A DNA stretch of 64,000 bases from Alphaproteobacteria bacterium (GCA_016125135.1 WGMJ01000014.1:62001-126000); one strand, 5' to 3'. Positions 41,967 through 52,113 are shown, counted from the first letter of the stretch. Numbers and translations are program-made. The notes: generated by a model from the letters alone, not told the origin.

Positions 41967-44162
41967 ATGTCTAGCAGAACCATTTTTTATTCATTACTAG
42001 CCGCATCGTATCTGATGTGTCCGGCGCAAATTTTTGCAGCCACAGATTCCGGCAAAAGCACGCCGGTTGATTTCTCCGCCGACCAGGTGATTTACGATGA
42101 TGTCAATCAAATCATAACGTTACGCGGAAATGTTGAGATGGAACAATCGGGCCGCATTCTGAAGGCGGACGAGATTTCACATGAATTAAAAACCGATACC
42201 GCGCATGCCAAAGGCAAGGTTGTGCTGCTTGATGAAAAGGGAAATACATACTTCGCCGACGAGTTGACATTGCAGAAGGATATGAAGGAAGGCTTTATTG
42301 CCGGCCTTAAAACTTTACTGAACGACGGCTCGCGTTTTACCGCAAGAGAAGGCCGCCGCACGGAAGGCCGTAAAACCGAAATGGTAGAGGCAACCTATAC
42401 GCCTTGCTTGCCGTGTAAGAAAAACCCCGAGAAATTTCCGTGGATGATCAAGGCTGATAAGGTGACGCATGATCAGGCCGAGAAAACGATCGAGTATGAA
42501 GATGCCACGATGGAGCTTTTTGGCTTGCCTGTGGCGTGGCTGCCCTATTTTTCGCATCCTGATGGCACGGAACGCCAGAAAAGCGGCGTTTTACCCCCTA
42601 GTTTTGGCTATGACAGCGAAATGGGGCTGAACACTACCCAGCGCTATTACTGGGCTGTTGCCCCCGATACGGACGCAACTTTTGGCATACGGGCCTATAC
42701 CAAAGACTCCCCCGTTATGCAGGCGCAGTACCGCAAAAAATATAACCATGCCGAAATGGAATGGGATGGCAGCTTTACCTACTCCGACCGGACAGACCGC
42801 ACAGCAGGCAATAATGTGAACACCGATAAAGACCCGCGCGGACATTTGTTCGGTGAAGGTGTATGGGACATGAACGATAAATGGCGCTCGGGTTACGAGA
42901 TTGCCGTGACATCCGACAACCAGTATTTGCGCCAGTATGATGTAACTTCGAAGCGCGTGCTGGAAAACCGTGTGTACGCCGAACGGTTCGATGCACGTGA
43001 TTATGCGGTTTTCAATTTGCTTGCTTATCAGGACACACGCATTAACCGTACAGTTGACCAGCCAAACATTTTACCCGAGATACAGGCGCAATTTTTAGGC
43101 GACCCTGGCAGCTTTATGGGCGGGCGCTGGGAGATGGATATGTACGGGCTGGGGGTGCAGCGCGAAGGTTCGGACCAGGATGTTATGCGTTTCTCGACAG
43201 ATGTGGGCTGGAAAGGCAAACATGTTAGCAAAATGGGTCTTGTGCATAATCTCTCGGCCTTCGTGCAAACAGATCTTTACCATGTCACCGATCAAGACTT
43301 GCCGCTAACTGACCCTGACGCAGGCGGTAATAACTCTGAATATCGCGTGATACCGATGGCGCAATGGCAGGTCAGTTATCCGTTTGCAAAGCGGAATGAA
43401 AATTCTCAAACTGTGATTGAGCCGATTGTTTCTTTTACAGCGACGCCGAATATCGACCTCGATGCCGATATTCCGAACGAGGATTCGCAGGATGTGCAGA
43501 TAGATGCAAGTAATCTGTTTGAGGCAAATCGCTTTCCGGGACGTGATTTGATTGAAGATTCCAGCCACGTCACATACGGTATGCGCACCGGTATTTTTGG
43601 TGATAGCGGCTCGATGGGGTCAGTCTTCCTCGGGCAAAGCTACAGGTTACAAGATGATGACAATCCGTTTCCTGTGGGTTCAGGGCTTTCAAACCAGCGT
43701 TCCGATATTGTAGGGCAGGTGACAGGCCGTTACGAAGATAACCTGGAACTCAATTACCGCTTCCAGCTTGATAGCAACAAATTAAAATCGGAACGGCACG
43801 AGCTTGATGCCTATGGTAAAATCGGGGCCTTACGCATGGGAACGACGTATTTGTATGCAAACGCGCTGGCAGGCACAGGCCTGACAGACCGCGAGCAGAT
43901 CAACACAAATTTATTCTATAAATTTACTGACGATTGGCAGTTGCGTACAGGCACAGTGTTTGATTTGAGTAACGGCGACAAGGAGTTACGCCGTGCTGAT
44001 CTTGGTCTTGATTATCTGGGCGAGTGTTTGGGCGTTTCATTTACAACGCGCCGCTCGGTGATTGACCCCGCAACAGGTGAAAGTGACCTTGAGTTCTTCT
44101 TTAATATCGGGCTGAAGAATTTAGGGGAATTCAAGCAGGGGCAGGCGATCCTGCCGCACTAA
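41967..44162 (+). CDS. lptD: LPS-assembly protein LptD
   Basis: 731 residues from ATG 41967 (TTG 41964 also possible). Signal peptide to about residue 25 (QIFAATD). Periplasmic OstA/LptA-like beta-jellyroll (VDFSADQVIYDDVNQIITLRGNVEMEQSGRILKADEI), then CLPCKKNPEKFPWMIKADKV with the Cys pair typical of alphaproteobacterial LptD, then the large outer membrane barrel ending LEFFFNIGLKNLGEF. Inserts LPS in the outer leaflet with LptE. Its stop abuts the parE stop (convergent, no bases between). surA/pdxA/ksgA, common neighbours, are absent. Confidence 0.92.
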   Translation: MSSRTIFYSLLAASYLMCPAQIFAATDSGKSTPVDFSADQVIYDDVNQIITLRGNVEMEQSGRILKADEISHELKTDTAHAKGKVVLLDEKGNTYFADELTLQKDMKEGFIAGLKTLLNDGSRFTAREGRRTEGRKTEMVEATYTPCLPCKKNPEKFPWMIKADKVTHDQAEKTIEYEDATMELFGLPVAWLPYFSHPDGTERQKSGVLPPSFGYDSEMGLNTTQRYYWAVAPDTDATFGIRAYTKDSPVMQAQYRKKYNHAEMEWDGSFTYSDRTDRTAGNNVNTDKDPRGHLFGEGVWDMNDKWRSGYEIAVTSDNQYLRQYDVTSKRVLENRVYAERFDARDYAVFNLLAYQDTRINRTVDQPNILPEIQAQFLGDPGSFMGGRWEMDMYGLGVQREGSDQDVMRFSTDVGWKGKHVSKMGLVHNLSAFVQTDLYHVTDQDLPLTDPDAGGNNSEYRVIPMAQWQVSYPFAKRNENSQTVIEPIVSFTATPNIDLDADIPNEDSQDVQIDASNLFEANRFPGRDLIEDSSHVTYGMRTGIFGDSGSMGSVFLGQSYRLQDDDNPFPVGSGLSNQRSDIVGQVTGRYEDNLELNYRFQLDSNKLKSERHELDAYGKIGALRMGTTYLYANALAGTGLTDREQINTNLFYKFTDDWQLRTGTVFDLSNGDKELRRADLGLDYLGECLGVSFTTRRSVIDPATGESDLEFFFNIGLKNLGEFKQGQAILPH

Positions 44163-46154
44163 TCAGATATCAACATCCTGCACGAAATGTGCGTTTTCCT
44201 GAATGAAGGTAAAACGCTGTTCGGCATCTTTACCCATCAGACGGTCAACAAGACTATCAACGCTTGCGTATTTCTTACTTTCCAGCGCGGCTTCTTCTGC
44301 CATAGGGAGTGTTACACGGAGTAACGTGCGTGATGATGCATCCATTGTCGTTTCTTTGAGTTGCCGTGCAGGCATTTCACCCAAACCTTTGAAGCGGCTG
44401 ATATCAACCTTTGTACGGCCTTTGAATGTTGTTGCGAGGTGCTTTTCTTTCTCGGCATCGTTCATGGCATATACCTGCTTGTCACCGGCTGAAAGCCTGT
44501 AAAGCGGTGGTTGGGCGAGGTACAAACGTCCTGCTTCAATCATCGGGCGCATATGGGTATAGAAGAATGTCATCAGGAGGGAGGCAATGTGCGCACCGTC
44601 AACGTCTGCATCAGTCATGATGATGATGCGTTCATAGCGCAAGCCATCGAGCTTGAAATCGCGGCCCGTACCACTGCCCAGTGCGAGCATGAGGTCTTGA
44701 ATTTCCTGGTTCGCGGCAATTTTATCTTTACTCGCGCTCACTACGTTCAGGATTTTACCGCGCAAAGGGAGAATGGCCTGTGTTTCACGGTTACGCCCTT
44801 GTTTGGCAGAACCGCCCGCTGAGTCACCCTCAACGATAAAAATTTCTGTACCTTCCGCAGCCTGGCGGGAGCAATCAGCCAGTTTACCGGGCAGGCGCAC
44901 ACGGCGCGTGGCAGATTTACGTTGTAGGGCTTTATCATCTTTTTTGCGCTGGCGGTCCTCTGCGCGCTCGATGATATATTCAAGAAGTGCCTTGCTGCTG
45001 GTGGGGTCATCGGCGAGCCAATGGTCGAAATGGTCTTTCACTGTGTTCTCAACAATGCGCGAGACTTCAGGGTTTACGAGCTTCTCTTTTGTTTGCCCTT
45101 GGAATTGCGGCTCGCGGATAAAGATTGAAATAAGAACGGCCGCAGAATCCATCACATCATCAGCTGTAATTTGCGTAGCCTTTTTATTGCCTGTGAGTTC
45201 GCCATACGCTTTTAGCCCGCGTGAAAGCGCTGCACGTAACCCCGCTTCGTGCGTGCCGCCTTGTGGGGTGGGGATTGTATTGCAGTATGAGTGCGAGAAA
45301 CCTTCTTCGCCGTCCATCCATGCAATCGCTAGCTCCATGCGGCCTTGACCGTTTGAAAACTCAAGCTCGCCATAGAAGTTTTTCTTGGTCAGCGTTGCTG
45401 TGTTGCCGATATCGGCAACAAGGAAGTCATGCAAACCATTCGGGAAGTGAATCTTATCGCTTTGCGGTGTTTTATCGCCCTCGGTCAGTAATGACGGCGC
45501 GCATGACCATTTAATTGTTACACCTTTATAAAGATAGGCTTTCGAACGCGCCATTTTGTAAAGTTGTGCTGGTTTGAAAGAGAGCGTTTTGCCAAAGATT
45601 ACAGGGTCTGGCATGAAGCATACTGTCGTACCGCTTTTGCGCTCGGCTTTGCCAACGGCTTTTACAGGCCCTTTCACGTGGCCTTGCGCGTATTCCTGTT
45701 TGAATTTCTGTCCGTCGCGGTGCACTTCTACCCATAGCCATTCTGAAAGCGCATTCACAACAGCCGACCCCACACCGTGCAGACCGCCTGATGTATTGTA
45801 GGCCTTGCCGCTGAACTTACCGCCCGAGTGCAGCATCGTCATAATAACTTCAAGCGCGGATTTTTTCGGGAATTTCGGGTGGTTATCAACGGGGATACCG
45901 CGCCCGTCATCTGAAATTTTCAATGAACCATCCACCTGCAATTCAACATCAATGGTGCGGGCGTAACCGGCAACGGCTTCATCCATCGCGTTATCAAGAA
46001 CTTCAGAGGCTAGGTGGTAGTAGCCGCGCTCGTCCGTGCCGCCAATATACATGCCCGGGCGTTTACGCACCGGTTCAAGCCCTTCAAGGACTTCAATACT
46101 GGATGCGTCGTAATCGTTCTTTTTCAATGCGGCAGCGCCTTTTTTATCAGCCAT
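44163..46154 (-). CDS. parE: DNA topoisomerase IV subunit B
   Basis: 663 residues, the length of ParE rather than GyrB (about 800). GHKL ATPase: LDNAMDEAVAG, ISDDGRGIPV, and GGLHGVGSAVVNALS; transducer domain; TOPRIM with EGDSAGGSAKQGRNRETQAILPLRGK and TDADVDGAHI; C-terminal RFKGLGEMPARQLKETTMD. Decatenates daughter chromosomes with ParC, which is not in the window. Divergent from yciA with 49 bases between. Confidence 0.95.
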   Translation of the reverse strand: MADKKGAAALKKNDYDASSIEVLEGLEPVRKRPGMYIGGTDERGYYHLASEVLDNAMDEAVAGYARTIDVELQVDGSLKISDDGRGIPVDNHPKFPKKSALEVIMTMLHSGGKFSGKAYNTSGGLHGVGSAVVNALSEWLWVEVHRDGQKFKQEYAQGHVKGPVKAVGKAERKSGTTVCFMPDPVIFGKTLSFKPAQLYKMARSKAYLYKGVTIKWSCAPSLLTEGDKTPQSDKIHFPNGLHDFLVADIGNTATLTKKNFYGELEFSNGQGRMELAIAWMDGEEGFSHSYCNTIPTPQGGTHEAGLRAALSRGLKAYGELTGNKKATQITADDVMDSAAVLISIFIREPQFQGQTKEKLVNPEVSRIVENTVKDHFDHWLADDPTSSKALLEYIIERAEDRQRKKDDKALQRKSATRRVRLPGKLADCSRQAAEGTEIFIVEGDSAGGSAKQGRNRETQAILPLRGKILNVVSASKDKIAANQEIQDLMLALGSGTGRDFKLDGLRYERIIIMTDADVDGAHIASLLMTFFYTHMRPMIEAGRLYLAQPPLYRLSAGDKQVYAMNDAEKEKHLATTFKGRTKVDISRFKGLGEMPARQLKETTMDASSRTLLRVTLPMAEEAALESKKYASVDSLVDRLMGKDAEQRFTFIQENAHFVQDVDI

Positions 46155-46203
46155 AATATAGTACCTTTGCGCGTAAATTTATTGTGTTAGAATAGAATAA
46201 GCA

Positions 46204-46611
46204 ATGGATACTACCCAGAAAACCACAGAAAACCCGCAAATGCCGAACCGTGCCCCCCTGATGCGGACGGTTGCGACCGAGTCGGACGCGAACCCTGGCG
46301 GCGATATTTTCGGCGGCTGGCTGCTGGGGCAAATGGACCTTGCAGGCGGCATCCATGCCTATACCTATACGCAGGAGCATGTGGTGACGGTAGGGGTCGA
46401 GGCAATGAGCTTCCATAAACCTGTTTTTGTGGGGGACGAAGTCCAGTTTTTTACCGAGATCGCGCGGCATGGCACAACCTCTATCGCGATCAGGATTGAG
46501 GCATGGGCCACGCGCAAAAACGGCGAGCAGGTAAAAGTGACAGAAGGTGTATACACCTTCGTCGCGCTTGATAGGAACCGCCAGCCTGTTGAATACAAAA
46601 AAGTTGCATGA
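46204..46611 (+). CDS. yciA: Acyl-CoA thioesterase YciA
   Basis: 135 residues, hotdog fold. RTVATESDANPGGDIFGGWLLGQMDLAGGIHA (about 21-52) and GVEAMSFHKPVFVGDEVQFF are YciA marks; Asp at DANPGGDIFGG is the likely catalytic residue. Hydrolyses short to medium acyl-CoA. Overlaps the start of the following gene (ATGA, 46608-46611). Confidence 0.92.
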   Translation: MDTTQKTTENPQMPNRAPLMRTVATESDANPGGDIFGGWLLGQMDLAGGIHAYTYTQEHVVTVGVEAMSFHKPVFVGDEVQFFTEIARHGTTSIAIRIEAWATRKNGEQVKVTEGVYTFVALDRNRQPVEYKKVA

Positions 46612-47786
46612 AGTATATTAGAACATTCCTGTTAACAAGTGTTGTGCTGGCTATGGTCGGCATTGCATTTGCGCAAACACCGGCAAAGCCCAAGGTGGAT
46701 ATCTGGACGAACCCGCCCAAGCTGGACCGCAAAATCAACCTGACGCAGGAGCAGTTTCAGGAACAGACACAGATTTTCACCGAACCTTCCGAGCTTCATA
46801 AAAATTATGGTTTTACGGTGCGTTTGCCGCAAAGCTGGAAGAAGCAGGATGCAGGTATTGGTGAGGGTGAAGTGCAATCAGGGCTTAGCAATGCCTTATT
46901 GGTAGGGCTTGCTGCTTTTACAGGGCCTGTGAGTTACGAGGGGCAGTCAAGCCTGCGCGTTAAAGGGCAGCAATTATACCGCTCTACATCGGCCTATAAC
47001 TGGATGGCCAATTATATTCTTGACCAAGGCTACACGCTGAACGGCATCGCAGGGTTAAGCCATACGCGTGCTGAAGCAGATTATATTGTTGTGCTGAACG
47101 GGCAGTCATACCTTGTCCGCGCTGTGGCAATTATCAATGCGCCGCACGTAATACTGGCCGAATATATGGTGCCGATTTCCCTTTCTGAAAAAGAGCGTTC
47201 AGTGCAGGTTTGGTCTATCGGGACATTGCGGCCGGTTGCTGTAAGCGCAGGCTCTATAGAGCCAATAGAAAAATACGAATATCTCGACAATTTCATTTTT
47301 GAATATCCGGCATCGTGGATTTTCCAGCCAGCCATTATGCGCACATCCGACAGGCTGGAAGGTAAATTATTGAATGTACGTGGGGGGCGCAAGAAACTGG
47401 AGCAACTAGGCTATTCCCGCGTTATTCTGGACGGTAAAATCGATTTTACAGTCCATGCCATCAAGCCCGAGCTGGATTTAAAGAAAGAAATTACAATACT
47501 GCGTGACGCGCTGAAAAAAGACGGCTTCATGATAGGGGACTTGCTTGAAACGCGTACAAATTTGCGCGTACATGAAGGATTCCCGTACCAACGCACCGAT
47601 ATTTACAAGATCAATAACCCTGGCAAAAACCTGCTTGACCATGAATACTGGGTTACGCTGGTGAAGAATGATAAACACATTATTGTGCTCACAATGGTGA
47701 CGCCTGGGCGCGAGCAAGACCGTAGCATCTGGCTGAATAACATCGATGGTTTTCAGGAAATTATCGCGCGGTTAAAGCCGCTTTAA
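46608..47786 (+). CDS. Exported protein, unrecognised, 392 residues
   Basis: Signal peptide 1-22 (GIAFAQT). The mature chain has two similar-looking parts: ELHKNYGFTVRLPQSWKK (near 63-80) and EYLDNFIFEYPASWIFQ (near 223-239) each begin a beta-rich domain, like the paired 'PsbP/DUF1795-like' stress folds. No catalytic motif seen. Translationally coupled to yciA. Its stop shares TTAA (47783-47786) with the convergent methyltransferase. Function unknown; periplasmic location inferred. Confidence 0.65.
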   Translation: MKYIRTFLLTSVVLAMVGIAFAQTPAKPKVDIWTNPPKLDRKINLTQEQFQEQTQIFTEPSELHKNYGFTVRLPQSWKKQDAGIGEGEVQSGLSNALLVGLAAFTGPVSYEGQSSLRVKGQQLYRSTSAYNWMANYILDQGYTLNGIAGLSHTRAEADYIVVLNGQSYLVRAVAIINAPHVILAEYMVPISLSEKERSVQVWSIGTLRPVAVSAGSIEPIEKYEYLDNFIFEYPASWIFQPAIMRTSDRLEGKLLNVRGGRKKLEQLGYSRVILDGKIDFTVHAIKPELDLKKEITILRDALKKDGFMIGDLLETRTNLRVHEGFPYQRTDIYKINNPGKNLLDHEYWVTLVKNDKHIIVLTMVTPGREQDRSIWLNNIDGFQEIIARLKPL

Positions 47787-48415
47787 GCAGAAAAAACCAG
47801 TATATATGAATGGTCGTAGTGCTCGCCGTCATCTGTGTTTCCGGCAGCGCAATTTATGATTTCATATTCGAATTTATAATGTTTTCGCAGCGTTAGTGCT
47901 GCTATAAAGGCAAGCGGAAGCGCGCCTCTGTTATCGTGAACATTTGCGATTTCAACGACCAGTTTGCCGGTTGGCTTCAAGATGTTTTTGAGTTTTAAAA
48001 AGATCTCTTCAAAATCCTTGAAATAAATTTCTTCGGGGTCGTTTTGCGTGCCGCGAAATGATGCATAAGGCGGGCTTGTGAAGATAAGATCAGCTTTTTC
48101 AAGCCCGTGATTTTCTACGTTTTGAATGGAATCATTGATGAAAGTCTCAGGCTTGTCGCCAATGATTTTCAGTGCTGTTTCATAAGTTTTAGGGTCTTTT
48201 TCGAAGCCGTAGCATTTTCTATTCAACGCACGTGCGGCCAAGAAACTTGTGCCGAAACCTGCAAATGGATCAAGAACGGTTCCGCCTTCAGAACAGAAGC
48301 GGCTGATGACATACTCGGCAAGATCAATCGGGAAGCGATAGTCAGGCCCGTTATAATCAGGAATGGGTGGATTGTTCCGCCCGTCGAATATAAGCCAGCT
48401 TTTGTCTTGTGCCAT
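47783..48415 (-). CDS. Orphan DNA methyltransferase (N6-adenine/N4-cytosine type)
   Basis: 210 residues. SAM motif LDPFAGFGTS at 48-57 preceded by RFPIDLAEYVISRF, and catalytic TSPPY at 113-117, then a motif with FSYILVFSA-like ending. The order SAM motif then (T/D)PPY is opposite to the usual beta-class genes and fits a permuted or gamma-like layout; an RNA (tRNA) target is also possible. No restriction endonuclease is nearby, so it is not part of a visible restriction-modification pair. Its start overlaps the glnA stop (TAATG). Confidence 0.75.
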   Translation of the reverse strand: MAQDKSWLIFDGRNNPPIPDYNGPDYRFPIDLAEYVISRFCSEGGTVLDPFAGFGTSFLAARALNRKCYGFEKDPKTYETALKIIGDKPETFINDSIQNVENHGLEKADLIFTSPPYASFRGTQNDPEEIYFKDFEEIFLKLKNILKPTGKLVVEIANVHDNRGALPLAFIAALTLRKHYKFEYEIINCAAGNTDDGEHYDHSYILVFSA

Positions 48416-49848
48416 TAGCCCGAGTAATACATCTGGTATTCGATCGGGTGCGTCATCGTTTCAAACGCTTCAACCTCTGCCATTTTCAGCTCGATATAGG
48501 CATCAATCATATCATCGCTGAACACGCCGCCTTTGGTCAGGAAGGCACGGTCTTTGTCGAGATTTTCAAGCGCTTCACGCAAACTACCGCAAACGGTTGG
48601 TACTTTCGCGAGTTCTGCTTTTGGCAGTTCGTACAGGTTTGCATCCATTGCATCACCGGGGTTGATCTTGTTGGCAACACCATCAAGGCCCGCCATCAGC
48701 ATGGCTGCGAAGGCAAGGTACGGGTTTGCCAGCGGGTCGGGGAAGCGCACTTCAACGCGCTTTGCTTTTGGCGAGTGCACGAAAGGAATACGGCATGAGG
48801 CTGAACGGTTGCGTGACGAGTAAGCCAGCAGAACAGGCGCTTCATAGCCCGGCACCAAACGCTTGTAGCTGTTTGTTGACGGGTTAGTGAGTGCATTCAG
48901 TGCTTTTGCGTGTTTAATGATACCGCCGATATAGTGAAGCGCAGTTTCAGACAGGCCTGCATAACCATCACCCGCAAAAAGCGGCTTACCGCCTTTCCAG
49001 AGTGACTGGTGTATGTGCATGCCAGAGCCATTATCACCGAAAATAGGTTTCGGCATAAAGGTGGCTGTTTTGCCGTAAGCATGCGCCACGTTGTGAACAA
49101 CGAATTTATAAAGCTGCATGTTGTCAGCTGTTTCAATGATTGTGCCGAACTTCATACCAAGCTCGTGCTGGGCTGGCGCAACTTCGTGGTGGTGTTTTTC
49201 AACAGGCACACCGGTTTGCGCTAGAACGCTGAGCATCTCCGCGCGGATATCTGTGCCGCTATCAACAGGCGCTTCAGGGAAGTAACCACCTTTTTTGCCA
49301 GGGCGGTGGCCCATATTGCCTGCATCATAGGCGCGGTCGCTATTTTGCGGGAATTCAACGCTATCGACGTGGAATGAAACTTTGTCTGTATCAACTTTGA
49401 AACGGACATCGTCGAAAATAAAGAATTCAGCTTCAGGGCCAAAATAGGCTGTATCGGCGATGCCGGAGTCTTTCATGTATTGCTCGGCGGCTTTTGCGAT
49501 CGAGCGTGGGTCACGGTTATACGGTTTGTTTGCGATCGGGTCATAGATATCGCAGAAGAATTTCAGCGTTGGTTGTGCTGCGAACGGGTCCATACAGGCG
49601 CGGGTGATATCGAAGCGCGCATTCATATCTGACTCGTTAATGGCCTTCCAGCCAGCAATCGAGGAGCCGTCGATCATAAAGCCGTCTTTCAGGCTGTCGG
49701 CATCAATTGTGCTGATATGCTGGTCAAAATGCTGTAATTTGCCCTTTGTATCGGTGAAATTCATGGTGACGTACTGGACATTGTTCTCTTTGCAGAACTT
49801 TTCGACGTCGTGGGGGGATTTAAAAGACAGGGCATTTGTATGGGACAT
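48415..49848 (-). CDS. glnA: Glutamine synthetase type I
   Basis: 477 residues, GSI-beta length. [18 protein letters not shown] (near 58-75), [31 protein letters not shown] with metal ligands, [21 protein letters not shown] and [15 protein letters not shown]. The adenylylation Tyr lies in [12 protein letters not shown]. Makes Gln from Glu, ammonia and ATP. glnB, its usual upstream partner in alphaproteobacteria, is absent; the 150-base gap upstream (49849-49998) should hold its promoter. I could not find a convincing sigma-54 site there. Confidence 0.96.
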   Translation of the reverse strand: MSHTNALSFKSPHDVEKFCKENNVQYVTMNFTDTKGKLQHFDQHISTIDADSLKDGFMIDGSSIAGWKAINESDMNARFDITRACMDPFAAQPTLKFFCDIYDPIANKPYNRDPRSIAKAAEQYMKDSGIADTAYFGPEAEFFIFDDVRFKVDTDKVSFHVDSVEFPQNSDRAYDAGNMGHRPGKKGGYFPEAPVDSGTDIRAEMLSVLAQTGVPVEKHHHEVAPAQHELGMKFGTIIETADNMQLYKFVVHNVAHAYGKTATFMPKPIFGDNGSGMHIHQSLWKGGKPLFAGDGYAGLSETALHYIGGIIKHAKALNALTNPSTNSYKRLVPGYEAPVLLAYSSRNRSASCRIPFVHSPKAKRVEVRFPDPLANPYLAFAAMLMAGLDGVANKINPGDAMDANLYELPKAELAKVPTVCGSLREALENLDKDRAFLTKGGVFSDDMIDAYIELKMAEVEAFETMTHPIEYQMYYSG

Positions 49849-49998
49849 AGGGGGGCGAAACCTCGTATTTATTAAGAATTATTGTGCAATGCATAACATG
49901 CAGGCAAAAGAGGGTCTAGGGGGCGGTAAAATTTTTACAATTTTATAGACAGGTTAATAGGTTTTTTATATAACAAGCCACTTGTGAATGGTACTAAT

Positions 49999-50074
49999 GG
50001 CGGCTGTAGCTCAGTGGTAGAGCCCTCGGTTGTGGTCCGAGTTGCCGCGGGTTCGATCCCCGTCAGTCGCCCCA
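49999..50074 (+). tRNA. tRNA-His (anticodon GTG)
   Basis: G at -1 (49999) pairs C73, the hallmark of tRNA-His; acceptor GCGGCTG/CAGTCGC, anticodon loop TTGTGGT, T-arm GGGTTCGATCCCC, encoded CCA at 50072-50074. Confidence 0.96.
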
Positions 50075-50157
50075 TTCTACCCAAGCCACTTAATATTTGA
50101 CATAATCATTAAATATTGGTATATTTTAGCCCTAAGTTTAAAAAGGGGGCTTTATAT

Positions 50158-50460
50158 ATGCCTAGATATACAAATTCTTTAGGTGAGGTTTTTGCCAAAG
50201 AGAGCGACTACAGGGAGCTTGGCAATGTTCGAGTGATCGAGGGTAGAGTTTTCGCTGACATTACCTTTAAGCAGGATGTTTATATAGACGGTAGCTTACT
50301 TTTCAGCCCAGAAGATAGTGTCTCTGGTAACCTTTTCGGGGCAAATTTTAGAGATGCAGCCCGTAGGCTTGAAGCTGATGGCATTGAACCAGATGAAACC
50401 CTTAAAGTTATCGGCAAACTAGTTACCCTCGGTTATTCTGGGCCAGCGCTGCCGTGTTAA
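50158..50460 (+). CDS. Unrecognised small protein between two tRNA genes
   Basis: 100 residues from ATG 50158, which follows a GGGGG ribosome site; an earlier in-frame ATG at 50116 lacks one. AT-rich compared with neighbours. Strand-rich first half (VRVIEGRVFADITFKQDVYIDGSLLF), helical second half (FRDAARRLEADGIEPDETLKVIGKLV). No family recognised. The position between tRNA-His and tRNA-Leu is one where genes are often gained. Confidence 0.55.
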   Translation: MPRYTNSLGEVFAKESDYRELGNVRVIEGRVFADITFKQDVYIDGSLLFSPEDSVSGNLFGANFRDAARRLEADGIEPDETLKVIGKLVTLGYSGPALPC

Positions 50461-50529
50461 TTCTCTTTATCTTTTATTCAAATTAATCCTTGGATTTACA
50501 GGCTTTATGCTATAAAAACCATGCTTATT

Positions 50530-50614
50530 GCGGGCGTGGCGAAATTGGCAGACGCACCAGATTTAGGTTCTGGCGCCGTGAGGCGTGGGGGTTCAAGTCC
50601 CTCCGCCCGCACCA
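50530..50614 (+). tRNA. tRNA-Leu (anticodon TAG)
   Basis: 85 nt class II tRNA with long variable arm; acceptor GCGGGCG/CGCCCGC, anticodon stem CCAGA/TCTGG with loop TTTAGGT, T-arm GGGGGTTCAAGTCCCTC, encoded CCA. Directly upstream of tig, a common alphaproteobacterial order. Confidence 0.96.
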
Positions 50615-50651
50615 TCAAAAAAGCGATTTTTGAAAAAAGAAAGTAAAAGTG

Positions 50652-52025
50652 ATGCAACTGAAAGTAAAAGAAACAAGCAATAAGGGTTTGAACCGCGGCT
50701 ACGAAGTTGTTGTGCCGAAAAGCGATATTCAAACAGAAGAAGACGCTATTTTGCAGGACTACAGCAAAAAAGTAAAAGTTGCAGGCTTCCGCGCTGGTAA
50801 AGTGCCAATGAACATTATGCGCCAACGCTATGGCAATGCCGTTAAGGGTGATGTGCTTGAGCGCGTGGTTAACAAGTCACTGCAAAAAGTGATTACTGAT
50901 AACAAGCTGAAACCAGCGATCCAGCCGAAGATCGAAGTGAAATCATTTGAAGATGAGGGTGACCTGACATTCACGGTTGAAGTGGATATCATTCCTGAAT
51001 TCAAGGTGATGGACCTTGCGAAAATCGAGATTGAAAAACCAGTTGCCAAAGTGCCGGCAAGCCGTGTTGATGAAACGCTTGAAACGCTTACGAAGAATAA
51101 CCCGGAACTGGAAGATATCAGCGAAGACCGCGCCGCCAAGAAGGGCGACTATGTTGTTATGGATTTCCACGGCCAGCTGGAAGACGGTACAGCGCACCCG
51201 GGTATGCAAGCGCATGATTACACAATCGAACTTGGTAGCGGCCAGTTGATCCCTGGTTTCGAGGACCAGTTGATTGGCCAGAAGATTGGTGCGCATGCCC
51301 ATGTGAACGTAACGTTCCCTGACAATTACGGCGCCAAAGAACTGGCCGGCCAGAAAGCCATGTTCCATTGCGATATCAAGGGAATCAAAAAAGCGACACC
51401 GGTTAAAATTGATGACGAGTTTGCGAAGAAGATTGGCTTTGAAAAACTTGATGATTTGAAAGCGATGATTGAAACGCAATTGGGCGGTGAATACAAACAC
51501 ATGTCACGCCTGAAAACGAAAAAAGCATTGTTCGATGCACTTGAAGAAGGCCACAAGTTCGAGCTGCCATCAGGCATGGTTGACGCCGAGTTTGAAAACA
51601 TTATGCGCCAGCTTGATAACGAGCGTAAGCAAACGAAGAACGAAGAACCTGTTTCTGAAGATGACAAGGAAGAAATGCGCGATATCGCCGAGCGCCGCGT
51701 GCGTTTAGGCCTTGTGCTTGCCGAGATTGGCCAGGCGCAGAATATTCAGGTGAGCAACCAAGAGCTTCAGCAGGTTCTGTTTACCGAGGCACGTAAATAT
51801 CCGGGCCGCGAGCAGCAAGTATTTGAATTCTACCAGAAGAACCCACAGGCGCTGGAAAGCCTCCGTGCTCCTGTGTTCGAGGAGAAGGTGGTTGATTTCA
51901 TCCTTGGCAAGATCAAGGTGACAGAAGTTGAAACTGACCCGGACGAGCTTCTAAAGGAAGACGACCTTGAGCCTAAAGGCGAAAAAGCGCCGAAAAAGAA
52001 GGCCGCTGCCAAGAAAAAGGCTTAA
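50652..52025 (+). CDS. tig: Trigger factor
   Basis: 457 residues from ATG 50652 (GTG 50649 adjacent). Ribosome-binding domain with GFRAGKVPMNIMRQRYG (near 39-55, the FRKGxxP-type loop), FKBP-like PPIase domain (about 155-245, VVMDFHGQLEDGTAHPGMQAHDY, GSGQLIPGFEDQLIGQKIG), and a helical substrate cradle ending in a Lys/Ala-rich tail. Chaperone at the ribosome exit. clpP/clpX, usually next, are not here; instead a strong terminator and unrecognised genes follow. Confidence 0.96.
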   Translation: MQLKVKETSNKGLNRGYEVVVPKSDIQTEEDAILQDYSKKVKVAGFRAGKVPMNIMRQRYGNAVKGDVLERVVNKSLQKVITDNKLKPAIQPKIEVKSFEDEGDLTFTVEVDIIPEFKVMDLAKIEIEKPVAKVPASRVDETLETLTKNNPELEDISEDRAAKKGDYVVMDFHGQLEDGTAHPGMQAHDYTIELGSGQLIPGFEDQLIGQKIGAHAHVNVTFPDNYGAKELAGQKAMFHCDIKGIKKATPVKIDDEFAKKIGFEKLDDLKAMIETQLGGEYKHMSRLKTKKALFDALEEGHKFELPSGMVDAEFENIMRQLDNERKQTKNEEPVSEDDKEEMRDIAERRVRLGLVLAEIGQAQNIQVSNQELQQVLFTEARKYPGREQQVFEFYQKNPQALESLRAPVFEEKVVDFILGKIKVTEVETDPDELLKEDDLEPKGEKAPKKKAAAKKKA

Positions 52026-52053
52026 AACCTTAAATTAATATTTGACGTATTCA

Positions 52054-52091
52054 TTCAGGGGTTGGTATACAAAACCAACCCCTGAATTTTT
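52054..52091 (+). terminator. Rho-independent terminator of tig
   Basis: Twelve-base arms TTCAGGGGTTGG and CCAACCCCTGAA with a nine-base loop, followed by five T. Confidence 0.95.
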
Positions 52092-52113
52092 ATAAATAAA
52101 TTAGAGAATTAGA

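Noticed and set aside
49849-49998. Sigma-54/NtrC sites upstream of glnA
   Set aside because: TGCA repeats are present but no GG-N10-GC pair with a good flank on the minus strand.
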